Source of the DNA: an uncultured Planktomarina sp.
Lineage (GTDB): Bacteria > Pseudomonadota > Alphaproteobacteria > Rhodobacterales > Rhodobacteraceae
DNA: 64,000 nucleotides
NCBI GenBank assembly: GCA_905181815.1
Contig: CAJIZA010000001.1
Coordinates: 868,001 to 932,000 of the forward strand
Reading direction: 5' to 3'
Part shown: piece by piece, positions 9,920 to 19,504 of the stretch
Layout of the letters: each line of letters opens with the position of its first letter
How positions within the stretch are numbered: the stretch's first letter is position 1
Notes under the pieces: generated by a model
Database searches by the model: none
What the model saw: only the letters and a program-made list of their open reading frames with translations
What the model was told of the DNA's origin: nothing
Program-made: the position numbers and the translations under genes

Positions 9920-10215
9920 TTTAGCTGTCCCCTCCGACCAACCTCAAATCGCGCACTCTATACGCCCTATTGAGCACCAAGAAAATACCCCGCCAACATC
10001 CCGCGCGCCGATATGATAGAGAAATATGGCATAGGATATTGAGCCAAAGGCAGATTTTTAGAAGCGATTTTGGGGGCGCGAATGATGGAGCCAGCAGAAA
10101 AACCCTGTTTGAGACTGGCGAGGCTGTCGAAGGATCATGAAGAAAATACACCGCTGTGGAACGGGTGTCAAAAATATTTGTTGAGACCGCAGCCTTTAGA
10201 TGCGCTTGACCTGCC
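9920..10215. other. Intergenic region between chaC and tyrA
   Basis: About 296 bp. It holds the chaC ribosome-binding site at its left end and presumably the chaC promoter. Open frames across it overlap tyrA on the same strand in another frame and have no recognisable product. I see no RNA gene, repeat or convincing terminator. Confidence 0.4.
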
Positions 10216-11121
10216 TTAGCTCTTCTTGCGACCAAAATCCGGCGCATCGGTATCTTGCCCCGCATCGATGATGCCCCGGCGGATGGCGCGGGTTCGGGTG
10301 AAATAATCGTGCAACATCTCACCATCCCCGGTGCGGATCGCCCGTTGCAGCGCAAAGAGCTCTTCTGTGAAGCGGCCAAGGATCTCCAGAGTTGCGTCCT
10401 TATTGGTCAAAAAAACATCGCGCCACATGGTCGGATCACTGGCCGCGATGCGGGTAAAGTCGCGAAAGCCCGTGGCGGAGAAGTTGATCACCTCCGAATT
10501 CGTCACCCGGTGCAGATCATCGGCCACACCTACCATCGTATAGGCGATTAAATGCGGTGCATGGCTGGTCACCGCCAGCACCAAGTCGTGGTGGTCAGGA
10601 TCCATTTCCTCCACCTTCGCCCCAAGCGCCTGCCAATATGTCGACAGCTGCGCCACCGCAGCTGTATCGGCATCATTGGGGGTCAAAAGGCACCAGCGAT
10701 TATCAAACAGCTCGGCAAAGCCCGCAGTCGGCCCGGAATGTTCGGTGCCAGCCAGCGGGTGGCCCGGAACGAAATGCACACCCGGCGCAATATGCGGCGC
10801 CACCGCTTCAATCACCGCGCGTTTCACTGAACCCACATCCGTCACCGTAGCGCCGGGTTTAATATGCGGTGCCACCTCAGCCATCACAGCGCCCATCGCC
10901 CCCACCGGCAAGCAGAGCACCACTAGATCCGCCTCGCGCACCGCACTTGCCAGATCATCGCAGACCGTATCGCAAAGGCCAATCTCGCAGGCCGTGGCGC
11001 GGGTCTTTTCCGAGCGGGCATAGCCTGTCACATGCGCACGCATACCCGCCCGGCGCATCGCCCAGAACATCGACGAGGCAATCAACCCTAAACCAACAAA
11101 GGTGACGCGTTCATAGCTCAT
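10216..11121 (-). CDS. tyrA: Prephenate/arogenate (cyclohexadienyl) dehydrogenase
   Basis: NAD-dependent oxidative decarboxylation of prephenate or arogenate in tyrosine biosynthesis. The N-terminal Rossmann motif is VGLGLIASS. The central region [12 protein letters not shown] carries the conserved catalytic histidine of this family. The length is 301 residues from the ATG at 11121. That ATG overlaps the hisC stop in an ATGA arrangement, so translation is coupled to the aminotransferase. No chorismate mutase or ACT domain is fused. The HisC-TyrA pairing is common in alphaproteobacteria. Confidence 0.92.
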   Translation of the reverse strand: MSYERVTFVGLGLIASSMFWAMRRAGMRAHVTGYARSEKTRATACEIGLCDTVCDDLASAVREADLVVLCLPVGAMGAVMAEVAPHIKPGATVTDVGSVKRAVIEAVAPHIAPGVHFVPGHPLAGTEHSGPTAGFAELFDNRWCLLTPNDADTAAVAQLSTYWQALGAKVEEMDPDHHDLVLAVTSHAPHLIAYTMVGVADDLHRVTNSEVINFSATGFRDFTRIAASDPTMWRDVFLTNKDATLEILGRFTEELFALQRAIRTGDGEMLHDYFTRTRAIRRGIIDAGQDTDAPDFGRKKS

Positions 11122-12203
11122 GGCGTTTTCTCCAAAAAGCCCCGCACCGCCTGCAGCACCCGCGCGCAGCCCGCTATATCCGGCACTGTGATGCGCAAAC
11201 ACTCCGGCAAACCATAGCTGCCCACCCGGCGCACAAGAATGCCAAAGCTTTGCAAATAGTCATCGCAAGCCTCCGCCTGCGCTTGAGTGGTGAAACGCGC
11301 CAGAATGAAATTCGCATCGGACGGGTCAGAGGCCACGCCCAACGCGGCCAGCTCCTCGGCCAAAAAGGCGCGTGCCGCGTTGTTTTGCGCCCGGTGTTGA
11401 ATGACGAAGTCATGATCGCACACCGCCGCCTCACCGGCAGCCAATGCCGGGGTGGAAATATTGAACGGTCCACGAACGCGGTTGAGCACATCGATGATAT
11501 GTTGCGGCCCATAGCCCCAGCCCACGCGCAATCCGCCCAGCCCATACATTTTCGACAGGGTACGCAGCATGACCACATTATCATGCGCTTCAACGAACCG
11601 CGCGCCACCGTCCCAGCCTTCGACATAATCGGCATAGGCCCCATCGAGCACGATCACCACAGTCTTCGGTGTTTTCGCAATCAAATCAGCAATATCTGCA
11701 TCAGAAATTTTTGTCCCCGTAGGATTGCCCGGATTGGCAATGAAGATCATCCCTGTGCGCGAGGTAATAGCGGCCAAAATCGCCTGCACGTCCACATGTC
11801 GCTCTGCCTCTGGCACACAGACAATGCGCGCACCTGCAGCCATGGCATAAAGACGGTACATCAAAAACCCATGCTCAGTATGAATGACCTCCACCTCGGG
11901 GCCTGCATAGGCCTGGCAAAGAAAGCTAATCAGCTCATCGGATCCGCAGCCACAGATGATCCGCTGCGCGTCCAAACCATGCAGCACCGCCAAAGCCTCA
12001 CGCAGCACACTGTGATCGGCGGACGGGTAGCGATGCAGCGTGCCGGCTGCCTCTGCAAGCGCCTGTTGCGCCGAAGCAGGTGGACCGTTGGGGTTTTCGT
12101 TCGATGACAGCTTGAGAATGTCCTGCACGCCCTGGACAGAAGATTTTCCGCCGACATATAGCTGAATATTCAAAATTCCAGGCTGAGGTTGTGGCTGTGT
12201 CAT
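11118..12203 (-). CDS. hisC: Histidinol-phosphate / aromatic aminotransferase (HisC family)
   Basis: PLP-dependent class I aminotransferase, 361 residues. The N-terminal substrate region [12 protein letters not shown] is typical of HisC. The PLP lysine lies in [17 protein letters not shown]. Binding regions GCGSDELI and ANPGNPTG are also present. AAGGAAAT lies upstream of the ATG at 12203. Its product can serve histidine biosynthesis. Coupling to tyrA suggests it also, or mainly, transaminates aromatic 2-oxo acids or prephenate. The other his genes in the window (hisG, hisZ) are 7 kb away in a separate unit. Confidence 0.92.
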   Translation of the reverse strand: MTQPQPQPGILNIQLYVGGKSSVQGVQDILKLSSNENPNGPPASAQQALAEAAGTLHRYPSADHSVLREALAVLHGLDAQRIICGCGSDELISFLCQAYAGPEVEVIHTEHGFLMYRLYAMAAGARIVCVPEAERHVDVQAILAAITSRTGMIFIANPGNPTGTKISDADIADLIAKTPKTVVIVLDGAYADYVEGWDGGARFVEAHDNVVMLRTLSKMYGLGGLRVGWGYGPQHIIDVLNRVRGPFNISTPALAAGEAAVCDHDFVIQHRAQNNAARAFLAEELAALGVASDPSDANFILARFTTQAQAEACDDYLQSFGILVRRVGSYGLPECLRITVPDIAGCARVLQAVRGFLEKTP

Positions 12204-12344
12204 GTGATATTTCCTTCTGCCGTTCTTCTAACGTCAATCTCAAGCATTTCCAGCGGTTTTTAAACTGACAATGCCTCGCCAAGCCTATGCTTTGTGCCAC
12301 TGTGGCGAAAAGCGGGGCAGTGTAAACTGGACATATAGCTCCAA

Positions 12345-12383
12345 ATAAAAAAAGGCCGCGGCGGTTTCCCGTCGCGGCCTTTG
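12345..12383 (-). terminator. Rho-independent terminator after rpsD
   Basis: A 14-base stem at 12351-12364 and 12369-12382 (AAAGGCCGCGGCGG pairing with CCGTCGCGGCCTTT, one mismatch) has a short TTTC-type loop. Reading the minus strand, it ends in a run of seven Ts (12347-12353). It lies 20 bp after the rpsD stop and is the clearest intrinsic terminator in the window. Confidence 0.9.
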
Positions 12384-12402
12384 AAACTTAATCTGGCGAA
12401 GA

Positions 12403-13023
12403 TTAGTTCTTCGCGTAGAATTCCACCACGAGGTTCGGCTCCATCATCACAGGATATGGCACGTCACCAAGACCTGGAGTGCGCACAAAAATCGCGGTCA
12501 TCTTGCTATGATCTGCGTCGATGTAGTCTGGCACATCGCGTTCGGCCAATTGTGTGGCTTCGAGCAAAACCGCCATCTGCTTAGAGCGATCACGCACCTC
12601 GATCACGTCACCTTCAGATACTCGATAAGACGCAATATTCACTTTCTTGCCGTTCACGCGCACGTGGCCATGATTCACAAACTGGCGCGCCGCAAAGACT
12701 GTCGCCACGAATTTTGCACGGTATACAACCGCATCCAAACGGCTCTCCAAAAGCCCAACCAACTGCTCACCTGTGTCTCCTTTGAGGCGCTCTGCTTCCG
12801 CATATATGCGGCGGAATTGCTTCTCGGTCAAATCGCCGTAGTAGCCTTTCAGCTTTTGCTTCGCGCGCAGCTGTGTGCCAAAATCAGATAGTTTGCCTTT
12901 GCGGCGTTGACCGTGCTGGCCGGGGCCATATTCACGACGATTAACGGGTGATTTAGGACGACCCCAGATATTTTCGCCCATCCGGCGGTCAATTTTATGT
13001 TTGGCAGCGGTACGTTTTGTCAC
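12403..13023 (-). CDS. rpsD: 30S ribosomal protein S4
   Basis: Primary 16S rRNA-binding protein of the small subunit and, in many bacteria, an autoregulator. The 206-residue sequence contains the S4 RNA-binding domain with RLDAVVYRA and the signature [20 protein letters not shown] chose the GTG at 13023 (protein starting [16 protein letters not shown]) because AAGGAGAT lies eight bases upstream and because the family starts here. The longer in-frame ATG start at 13065 lacks support. It is a single-gene unit with its own terminator. Confidence 0.97.
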   Translation of the reverse strand: MTKRTAAKHKIDRRMGENIWGRPKSPVNRREYGPGQHGQRRKGKLSDFGTQLRAKQKLKGYYGDLTEKQFRRIYAEAERLKGDTGEQLVGLLESRLDAVVYRAKFVATVFAARQFVNHGHVRVNGKKVNIASYRVSEGDVIEVRDRSKQMAVLLEATQLAERDVPDYIDADHSKMTAIFVRTPGLGDVPYPVMMEPNLVVEFYAKN

Positions 13024-13411
13024 CGGCTGATCTCCTTCGATAAAGTCGAAGCCCAAAATGGGCACCTATGAAGGGCGTTGTCCTTTGGGCGAACCCCGAC
13101 AGGCTTCCCCTTGCGAGGGCCACCAACACCAATGGGCCGCGGATGCCAGTCCTAAATGGGGATGTCAAGGCTAAAGAGGAACGCCTTGCGACGTTCCTCT
13201 TTTATCCATTGCTCCGATGAGCCTATGGAAAGTGCGGGGCACTGCGTCCACGTCTCTGTGAGATCTTAAAATCCCATTGGTGGCGTCTGGTCCAGCCAGA
13301 TTACTGCTCAGTCTTGCGCTGCTTGGTACAGTCGTAACAGAGGTGATTCGCCTTGTGAATCCCTCTTGTAGCATTTTTTCAGCGCCAGCATGCACCACCA
13401 AAGCAGAGCAT
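13024..13411. other. Intergenic region upstream of rpsD, with a hairpin
   Basis: About 390 bp between the helicase stop and the rpsD start. On the minus strand a TTGACA hexamer (13168-13163) lies about 140 bp upstream of rpsD, but no good -10 follows it. A strong hairpin at 13173-13202 splits the region. The right half (13203-13411) carries no ORF or tRNA that I can recognise. The left half would be the rpsD leader, which is GC-rich and can fold extensively; S4 leaders are often regulatory, but I cannot assign a known motif. Confidence 0.5.
13173..13202 (-). terminator. Hairpin, probable terminator downstream of the DEAD-box gene
   Basis: Perfect 11-base arms AAAGAGGAACG (13173-13183) and CGTTCCTCTTT (13192-13202) enclose an 8-base loop. 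Both strands end in a short T stretch, so it could work in either direction. It lies 210 bp beyond the helicase stop, farther than usual. It may instead end a short transcript from 13203-13411. Confidence 0.6.
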
Positions 13412-15379
13412 TTAGGATGACTTGCGCTTAGGCTTACCGGGATCAAACTTGTGCTTATCCACGCGCGCGCTTGTCTTGCCCCCTTTGGGCCTGCCCGCGC
13501 CTGCCTTTGTTGCCGGCTTTCCGCCGGGCTTACCCCCCAACTTGCCCATAGAGGGTTTGCCCGCGCTCGGTTTCCCACTTCCAGTTTTTTTCTTGAAACT
13601 CTCAACCACGCCGTCGGGGCGGCTTTGCGCGACCATCTTTGATTTAAATTTGGGTTTGCCTTCACTCGCTTTGGGCTTACGCGTTTTGGGTGATGGCGCA
13701 TCGTTCCAATCTATTGGCCCGCTGGACTTTTCGACACGCGACTTTTTATCTGATCGGGGTTTTGGCGCGCTTGAACGCTCATAGGGAATATCGGCTGGTG
13801 GACCTTTAAGTTCGGTCACAGCCGCATCATCTTCAACGGTCATATTCGGGCCCAAGGCTTTCTTGAACCCCTCAACACTGGAGTGTTTAACTTCAAAAAA
13901 TGAGACATCAAGATGAATTTTGATCGCGCCAATGTCATGTTTGGTCAACCCGCCGGCATTACAAATCATCGGCAAGAGACGACCGGGCAATGTGCCAGAG
14001 GCACGGCCACCGGGAATGGAGAACCAAACTGTTGGGCCAAAATCTGCAACTCTGCGTGGCTTGGCCTCTTTGGCCTCGCGCGCATCTACCGCAGAGAGCT
14101 CTTCGGGGGCGGATTGCTTGGCCGTGTACACCCGCAAGAAAGCCGCAGCCACCTGGGCTGGAGAGAAATGGGATAAGAGCTCATCAACCGCCACCTGATC
14201 AGTCGCTGAAATTTCCTCATGCCAGGCGGGATCTTCCAAGAGCCTGGCCCGATCCTTTGCTGTTACCTCTTCCGCGGAGGGCGGCACGGCCCATTCCGCT
14301 TTCACCTTCGCACCTTGTAAAATGCGCTCTGCCTTGCGTCGCACAGAGGGTGGCACGATAAGCGCGGAAATTCCTTTGCGCCCGGCCCGGCCCGTACGGC
14401 CCGAGCGATGCATCAAAGTTTCAAAATTGCTCGGCAATTCCGCATGCACCACCAAATCTAAATTTGGAAGGTCAATCCCCCGCGCAGCCACATCGGTGGC
14501 CACACAGATCCGCGCCCGGCCATCACGCATGGCCTGCAAGGCGTGAGAGCGTTCCGCCTGGCTCAATTCCCCCGAAAGGCTGACCACAGAAAAACCACGA
14601 TTCGACAGGCGCGTGGTCAAGCGATTGACCATGACCCGCGTATTGGCAAAGACCAAAGCATTCGGGGCTTCATAAAAGCGCAAGACGTTGATGATTGCAT
14701 TTTCCATATCCCGCGCTGCCACGTTTAAGGCGCGGTACTCGATATCGGTGTGCTGGGATTTCTCCGCAACGGTCGACACCCGCTGCGCGTCCCTTTGATA
14801 AGATTTTGCCAAAGTCGCGATTGATTTTGGCACCGTGGCCGAAAACATCAAAGTGCGGCGCATCTCAGGCGCATGACTGAGGATAAACTCCAGATCTTCT
14901 TTGAAGCCCAAGTCGAGCATTTCATCAGCCTCATCGAGCACCACCGCCCGCAGCTCAGACAAATCAATCGAACCACGCATGATGTGATCGCGCAAACGAC
15001 CCGGCGTGGCCACAACAATATGCGCCCCGCGGGCCAAAGCCCGGCGCTCGTCGCGCATATCCATGCCGCCCACGCAAGAAGCCATCGTCACCTGCGCTTC
15101 GCCATAAAGCCATTGCAGCTCACGCTTGACCTGCAATGCCAGCTCACGAGTGGGGGCAATGATCAAAGCCAAAGGGTGAGACGCGCGGTCAAAAACCTCA
15201 TCGCTTCCCAAAAGGCTGTCACCAATGGCCAGACCAAAGCCAACAGTCTTACCGGATCCCGTTTGGGCCGATACCAGTAAGTCGGCCTGTGCCAACCCCG
15301 GAGCGGTTACAGCCAATTGAACAGGAGTCAAAGTGTCGTAGCCGCGCTTTTGCAGCGCGTCAGCTAGAGCTTTTTTCAC
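13412..15379 (-). CDS. DEAD-box ATP-dependent RNA helicase with DbpA-type domain and basic tail
   Basis: RNA helicase of 655 residues. It shows motif I AQTGSGKT, PTREL, TPGR, motif II DEAD, SAT (motif III) and HRSGRTGRAG (motif VI). After the helicase core (about 1-370), residues about 450-530 resemble the DbpA/CsdA RNA-binding domain. The last about 110 residues are a low-complexity Lys/Gly/Ser/Pro tail with repeated GKPS, GGKPG and KPK units, expected to bind RNA non-specifically. The start is GTG at 15379 without a strong ribosome-binding site. Likely roles are ribosome assembly or mRNA decay, possibly cold adaptation. Closest named relatives are DeaD/CsdA and DbpA, but I cannot choose between them. 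Confidence 0.9.
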   Translation of the reverse strand: MKKALADALQKRGYDTLTPVQLAVTAPGLAQADLLVSAQTGSGKTVGFGLAIGDSLLGSDEVFDRASHPLALIIAPTRELALQVKRELQWLYGEAQVTMASCVGGMDMRDERRALARGAHIVVATPGRLRDHIMRGSIDLSELRAVVLDEADEMLDLGFKEDLEFILSHAPEMRRTLMFSATVPKSIATLAKSYQRDAQRVSTVAEKSQHTDIEYRALNVAARDMENAIINVLRFYEAPNALVFANTRVMVNRLTTRLSNRGFSVVSLSGELSQAERSHALQAMRDGRARICVATDVAARGIDLPNLDLVVHAELPSNFETLMHRSGRTGRAGRKGISALIVPPSVRRKAERILQGAKVKAEWAVPPSAEEVTAKDRARLLEDPAWHEEISATDQVAVDELLSHFSPAQVAAAFLRVYTAKQSAPEELSAVDAREAKEAKPRRVADFGPTVWFSIPGGRASGTLPGRLLPMICNAGGLTKHDIGAIKIHLDVSFFEVKHSSVEGFKKALGPNMTVEDDAAVTELKGPPADIPYERSSAPKPRSDKKSRVEKSSGPIDWNDAPSPKTRKPKASEGKPKFKSKMVAQSRPDGVVESFKKKTGSGKPSAGKPSMGKLGGKPGGKPATKAGAGRPKGGKTSARVDKHKFDPGKPKRKSS

Positions 15380-15512
15380 GAGAGTATCTTTCTATGTCAT
15401 GCGGGCGCTGCAGCCCCCCATGGACCGACCAACCCCAATTCGGCGCCGCAGGGGCACCTAAACAGATCGCGGATAGGCGTTTTTGCAGCAAAAGTATAGG
15501 GCGGGCGTAAAT

Positions 15513-15884
15513 TTAGGAGCCCACACCCCCCCGGCGCCGCATACGGCGCTTATGGGCCGCAAACAATAGGGGTGCGAGACATTGACGATAAATCACAGAG
15601 GATATTACCTTAATGGGTTTGAAGTTGACTATCGGTGCCAATACCCAAAAATAAGGCAGTTGCCGCCAAATAACCACAAAGGCCTCGACGCCGATCAAGA
15701 TCTGCTCGCCGCGGCGGACGTGCAGCTGTTTCGCCGCTTGATCTTCACTAAGCCCCCAATCCGCAGCCGATTGCGCAGTAATTTCCACATAGGCTAAGTC
15801 ATCGCCGGAGATGCGCTTGTAATGCTCTATTTCCCGACGACAAATCGGGCATTCAGCATTATAAAGAACTTCTAATTGGGCCAT
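15513..15884 (-). CDS. DCC-family (DUF393) thiol-disulfide oxidoreductase-like protein
   Basis: A small protein of 123 residues with the DxxC-like start EVLYNAECPIC, placing a CPIC redox motif at residues 12-15. This is the hallmark of the DCC (DUF393) family, thought to have a thioredoxin-like fold. A hydrophobic C-terminal part (ISSVIYRQCLAPLLFAA) could contact the membrane, and the protein ends in an Arg-rich tail. It stands between the helicase and nrdJ with no evident operon. The substrate is unknown; family membership is likely. Confidence 0.8.
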   Translation of the reverse strand: MAQLEVLYNAECPICRREIEHYKRISGDDLAYVEITAQSAADWGLSEDQAAKQLHVRRGEQILIGVEAFVVIWRQLPYFWVLAPIVNFKPIKVISSVIYRQCLAPLLFAAHKRRMRRRGGVGS

Positions 15885-16000
15885 AGGTCACTGCTTTCTG
15901 TTTATTTTTTATGAGAAACGGATAGGTCATCTCGCGGCAAGAACCAGCGGTGACAAAAGCCCAGCCCTGCAAAAGGATTAGCACGCCGGACCTATGCAAT

Positions 16001-18262
16001 TCAGCCACATTTCGAATAGCCGCAGCTGCCGCAGGTCATGCAGCCTTCGACCATACGTAGATCAAATTGCCCACAGCTTGAACAGGCGGCGCCCCTGGAT
16101 TGCTCAAGGTTCACCACTTCGGCTTGCGGGTCGGATTTGAGCCCCATGCCTTCGCCAGACAAAAAGCCCATGACCACCATGTGATGCTCAATCACCCCGC
16201 CGATAGCGGCCAGAATCGAGGGGATATATTTCCCGTCCACCCAAGCGCCGCCTCGCGGGTCGAAAACCGCTTTAAGCTCTTCAACCACAAAGCTAACGTC
16301 ACCACCGCGCCGGAACACTGCCGAGATCATCCGCGTGAGTGCCACGGTCCAGGCGAAATGCTCCATGTTCTTGGAATTGATGAACACTTCAAACGGCCGG
16401 CGGTGCCCGTTGAGCAACAGATCGTTCACGGTGATGTAAAGTGCATGCTCACTATCCGGCCATTTCACCTTATAGGTTTGCCCTTCCAGCGCCTCGGGGC
16501 GGCTCAAAGGCTCGCTGATATAGACAACATCGGCGCCTGTATCAGCCTCGGGAGCTTTTTCGCCCTCCTCTGAAACAGACAAAACAGATCCGGTCACCGC
16601 ATTGGGCCGATAGGTGGTGCAGCCTTTGCAGCCTTGATCCCAAGCTGCCATATAAACGTCTTTGAAGGCCTCAAAGCTGATATCTTCGGGGCAATTGATC
16701 GTTTTAGATATAGAACTGTCGATCCATTTTTGCGCGGCAGCCTGCATCCTTACATGTTCAAGAGGCGCGAGAGTTTGCGCATTGACAAAGTAATCAGGAA
16801 GCTCCGCATCGCCCATCTTATCGCGCCACATTTGCACGGCATAGTCGATCACTTCTTCTTCTGTGCGCGTGCCATCTTTTTGCAGAACTTTACGCGTATA
16901 GGCATATGCAAAGACTGGCTCAATTCCAGAAGACACATTGCCCGCATAAAGACTGATCGTGCCAGTAGGAGCAATGCTGGTCAGAAGTGCGTTACGAATG
17001 CCATGCTCTGCAATTGCATCGCGCACATCAGCGTCCATCTGCTCCATCGCGCCACTGGCCAAATAGCCCGCAGCATCAAACAGTGGAAACGCCCCCTTTT
17101 CCTTTGCCAGGTCAACCGAGGACAGATAGGCTGCTCTGGCAATTTGATGCATCCAAGAGTCCGTTTGAGCCGCGGCCTCCACGGAGCCATAACGCAGCCC
17201 AACCATAAGCAAAGCATCCGCAAGCCCGGTCACCCCAAGGCCAATTCGGCGCTTGGCCTCTGCCTCGCGTTTTTGCGCCTCCAGAGGGAAGCGGCTGGCA
17301 TCCACCACGTTGTCCATCATCCGAACCGCGGTTGCGACCAAATCAGACAAGACCGCCTCATCCAGCGTCGCCTGATCACCAAAAGGATCAGAGACCAAAC
17401 GGGCCATATTGATAGATCCCAGCAAACAGGCACCATAGGGCGGCAACGGTTGCTCACCGCAAGGGTTGGTGGCCGCAATGGTTTCGCAATAATTGAGGTT
17501 ATTGGCCTGATTGATGCGGTCAATAAAGATCACGCCTGGTTCGGCAAACTCAAAAGTGGAATTCATAATTTGATCCCAAAGCTCGACCGCCCGGAGGGTC
17601 TGGTAAACCTCCCCTTCAAAAACCAAGTCCCAAGGATCGTCCGCCTTGACCGCGGCCATAAAAGCATTCGTGACCAAAACCGAGACGTTAAACATCCGCA
17701 AGCGCGCAGGATCGCGCTTTGCGGTGATGAAATCCAAAATATCGGGGTGATCACAACGCATGGTCGCCATCATAGCGCCGCGCCGGCTGCCGGCCGACAT
17801 AATCGTGCGGCACATGGCATCCCACACATCCATAAAGGACAAAGGACCAGAAGCATCCGCAGCAACGCCCTTAACTTTCGCCCCCTTCGGGCGAATGGTC
17901 GAGAAATCATATCCAATGCCGCCACCTTGCTGCATCGTCAGCGCAGCCTCTTTCAGCATGTCAAAAATTCCGCCCATACTGTCGGGAATTGTGCCCATGA
18001 CAAAGCAATTGAACAAAGTCACACTGCGCTCTGTACCCGCACCGGCGGTGATCCGCCCCGCTGGCAAGAATTTGAAATCTGACAAAGCATCGTAGAACTT
18101 CGGCTCCCACTCAGACGGCGCAGTTTCTACGGAGGCCAACGCCCGCGCGATGCGCCGCCAGCTGTCCTCGACGGTGTTATCAATCGGTGTTCCATCCGCT
18201 TGCTTGAAGCGGTATTTCATATCCCAGATTTGTTCGGCGATTGGAGCTGTAAAGCGTGTCAT
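16001..18262 (-). CDS. nrdJ: Adenosylcobalamin-dependent ribonucleoside-diphosphate reductase (class II)
   Basis: Reduces ribonucleotides to deoxyribonucleotides using a B12-generated thiyl radical, independent of oxygen. The 753-residue protein has the class II barrel with NPCGEQPLPPYGAC, the radical-site segment LTSIAPTGTISLYAGN, and a C-terminal zinc/cysteine region (CSSCGQF, CMTCGSCGYSKCG). I chose the ATG at 18262 because GGGACGG precedes it; an ATG at 18274 has no ribosome-binding site. A near-perfect NrdR box lies about 110 bp upstream. A cobU gene at 50 kb in the same window fits a B12-producing lifestyle. Confidence 0.96.
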   Translation of the reverse strand: MTRFTAPIAEQIWDMKYRFKQADGTPIDNTVEDSWRRIARALASVETAPSEWEPKFYDALSDFKFLPAGRITAGAGTERSVTLFNCFVMGTIPDSMGGIFDMLKEAALTMQQGGGIGYDFSTIRPKGAKVKGVAADASGPLSFMDVWDAMCRTIMSAGSRRGAMMATMRCDHPDILDFITAKRDPARLRMFNVSVLVTNAFMAAVKADDPWDLVFEGEVYQTLRAVELWDQIMNSTFEFAEPGVIFIDRINQANNLNYCETIAATNPCGEQPLPPYGACLLGSINMARLVSDPFGDQATLDEAVLSDLVATAVRMMDNVVDASRFPLEAQKREAEAKRRIGLGVTGLADALLMVGLRYGSVEAAAQTDSWMHQIARAAYLSSVDLAKEKGAFPLFDAAGYLASGAMEQMDADVRDAIAEHGIRNALLTSIAPTGTISLYAGNVSSGIEPVFAYAYTRKVLQKDGTRTEEEVIDYAVQMWRDKMGDAELPDYFVNAQTLAPLEHVRMQAAAQKWIDSSISKTINCPEDISFEAFKDVYMAAWDQGCKGCTTYRPNAVTGSVLSVSEEGEKAPEADTGADVVYISEPLSRPEALEGQTYKVKWPDSEHALYITVNDLLLNGHRRPFEVFINSKNMEHFAWTVALTRMISAVFRRGGDVSFVVEELKAVFDPRGGAWVDGKYIPSILAAIGGVIEHHMVVMGFLSGEGMGLKSDPQAEVVNLEQSRGAACSSCGQFDLRMVEGCMTCGSCGYSKCG

Positions 18263-18372
18263 GGACCGTCCCATCTATAAGCACAAATACAAATGTAGGG
18301 AGTAAAGCTAGCCCGCACGCGTTAAAAGGTCAACTTGTATCCCCGGCTCGAATCTGATCTTTTGCAGATCAT

Positions 18373-18388
18373 ACACAATATATAGGGT
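18373..18388. promoter_or_regulatory. Putative NrdR box
   Basis: The 16 bases ACACAATATATAGGGT match 15 of 16 positions of the published NrdR consensus (acaCwAtATaTwGtgt). The site is in the region between nrdJ (minus) and the DUF1489 gene (plus), ending 6 bases before the latter's start. NrdR represses ribonucleotide reductase genes when deoxynucleotides are plentiful. NrdR boxes usually occur in pairs; I do not see a convincing second copy at the usual spacing. Confidence 0.75.
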
Positions 18389-18394
18389 GGCAAG

Positions 18395-18826
18395 TTGTCG
18401 AAATACGTAAACTTAGTAAAACTCAGCGTCGGCACAGAGTCGATTGGTGGTCTGCGCGCTTGGCAGTCTAGCCCTGTGGCGCAGACCCGCGATGGGCTGC
18501 CGCGCCATGTCACCCGCATGTGGCCAAAACGCAGTGAAGAGCTGCTTGCAGGCGGTTCAATCTATTGGATTATCAAGGGTGCAGTTTTGTGCCGCCAAAA
18601 GCTGATCCGCCTAGATGAGGCCATTGGTTCAGACGGCATTCGCCGCTGTGCGATTGTCACAGATCCAGAGCTGATCGCTGTGGCCGCAACTCCCAAACGT
18701 GCCTTTCAAGGCTGGCGCTACCTGCAACCAAACGACGCGCCCCCGGATTTAGCACAAGCCCGCCCCAACGATGACACGCTGCCGGCCGAGATGCAGGCGG
18801 CTTTGGCCTATATCGGTATTTTATGA
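18395..18826 (+). CDS. DUF1489 family protein
   Basis: A 143-residue cytoplasmic protein of unknown function, conserved in alphaproteobacteria. The opening KYVNLVKLSVGTES, the middle TRMWPKRSEELLAGGSIYWIIKG and the phrase GWRYLQPNDAPPDL match the DUF1489 family pattern. The start is TTG at 18395 with AGGGTGG nearby. It is divergent from nrdJ and convergent with hisG, whose stop is 3 bp away. No catalytic motif can be named. Confidence 0.85.
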   Translation: MSKYVNLVKLSVGTESIGGLRAWQSSPVAQTRDGLPRHVTRMWPKRSEELLAGGSIYWIIKGAVLCRQKLIRLDEAIGSDGIRRCAIVTDPELIAVAATPKRAFQGWRYLQPNDAPPDLAQARPNDDTLPAEMQAALAYIGIL

Positions 18827-18829
18827 CCA

Positions 18830-19504
18830 CTATTGAGTGCCAATTTTCCGGATCAAAGGCCCACAATCACCACCAGCGTTGCGCGATTTCCAGAGCGTCG
18901 CTTCAGATTTCAAGACTAAACCGTCCTCCAAAATCCGCAGGTGATTGGCCGCAATCGTAGCGCCGGTGGTGGTGATATCTGCAATGGCTTCGGCGGTCTC
19001 ATTCTTCACCGCACCTTCAGTCGCGCCCTGACTGTCCACCAATTGATAATCCGCCACACCCTGCGCGGTTAAAAACTGGCGAACCAGACGGTGATATTTG
19101 GTAGCGATCCGAAGACGGAAGCCATGTTCGGCGCGGAACCGGGCTGCAACCGCATCGAGATCGTGTAGATAGGTCACATCGCGCCAACAGGCTGGTACGG
19201 CGATAATCAGATCTGCGAAGCCAAAGCCCATCTCAGCCACAGGCTCGACCGCATCTGCCCAATTGGCAAGTTTCTCATGAACCAAATCCGTACCTGTCAC
19301 CCCAAGGTGAATGCGCCCAGCAGCCAATTCGCGCGGGATTTCGCCGGCAGAAAGCAACACAAGCTCAACCCCATTGACCCCCTCAACCCGGCCGACATAC
19401 TCGCGATCCGAGCCAGATTTCAACAGCTGAACACCACACTCTGCGAACCAATCAAAGGTCTCTTTCATCAACCGCCCCTTGGAGGGTACACCAAGCTTTA
19501 TCAT
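18830..19504 (-). CDS. hisG: ATP phosphoribosyltransferase catalytic subunit (short form)
   Basis: First step of histidine biosynthesis, joining ATP and PRPP. The 224-residue length marks the short form, which lacks the C-terminal regulatory ACT-like domain and needs HisZ. LGVPSKGRLMKETFDW is the conserved N-terminus. ISDITTTG-type PRPP-binding residues appear as IADITTTGATIAAN. The ATG at 19504 overlaps the hisZ stop (ATGA), so the two subunits are translated together. Confidence 0.96.
   Translation of the reverse strand: MIKLGVPSKGRLMKETFDWFAECGVQLLKSGSDREYVGRVEGVNGVELVLLSAGEIPRELAAGRIHLGVTGTDLVHEKLANWADAVEPVAEMGFGFADLIIAVPACWRDVTYLHDLDAVAARFRAEHGFRLRIATKYHRLVRQFLTAQGVADYQLVDSQGATEGAVKNETAEAIADITTTGATIAANHLRILEDGLVLKSEATLWKSRNAGGDCGPLIRKIGTQ

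Noticed and set aside
9921-10379. Minus-strand frame of about 150 codons reaching upstream of chaC
   Set aside because: It overlaps tyrA in another frame, has no recognisable domain and no ribosome-binding site.
13163-13168. TTGACA on the minus strand upstream of rpsD as a -35 element
   Set aside because: No acceptable -10 hexamer occurs at 16-18 bases spacing, so it was not listed as a promoter.
16634-18082. A long open frame (482 codons) on the plus strand
   Set aside because: It lies fully antisense to nrdJ, has no family resemblance and reflects the codon bias of the real gene.
18331-18346. A second NrdR box about 42 bp from the first
   Set aside because: Only scattered matches to the consensus on either strand; not better than chance.
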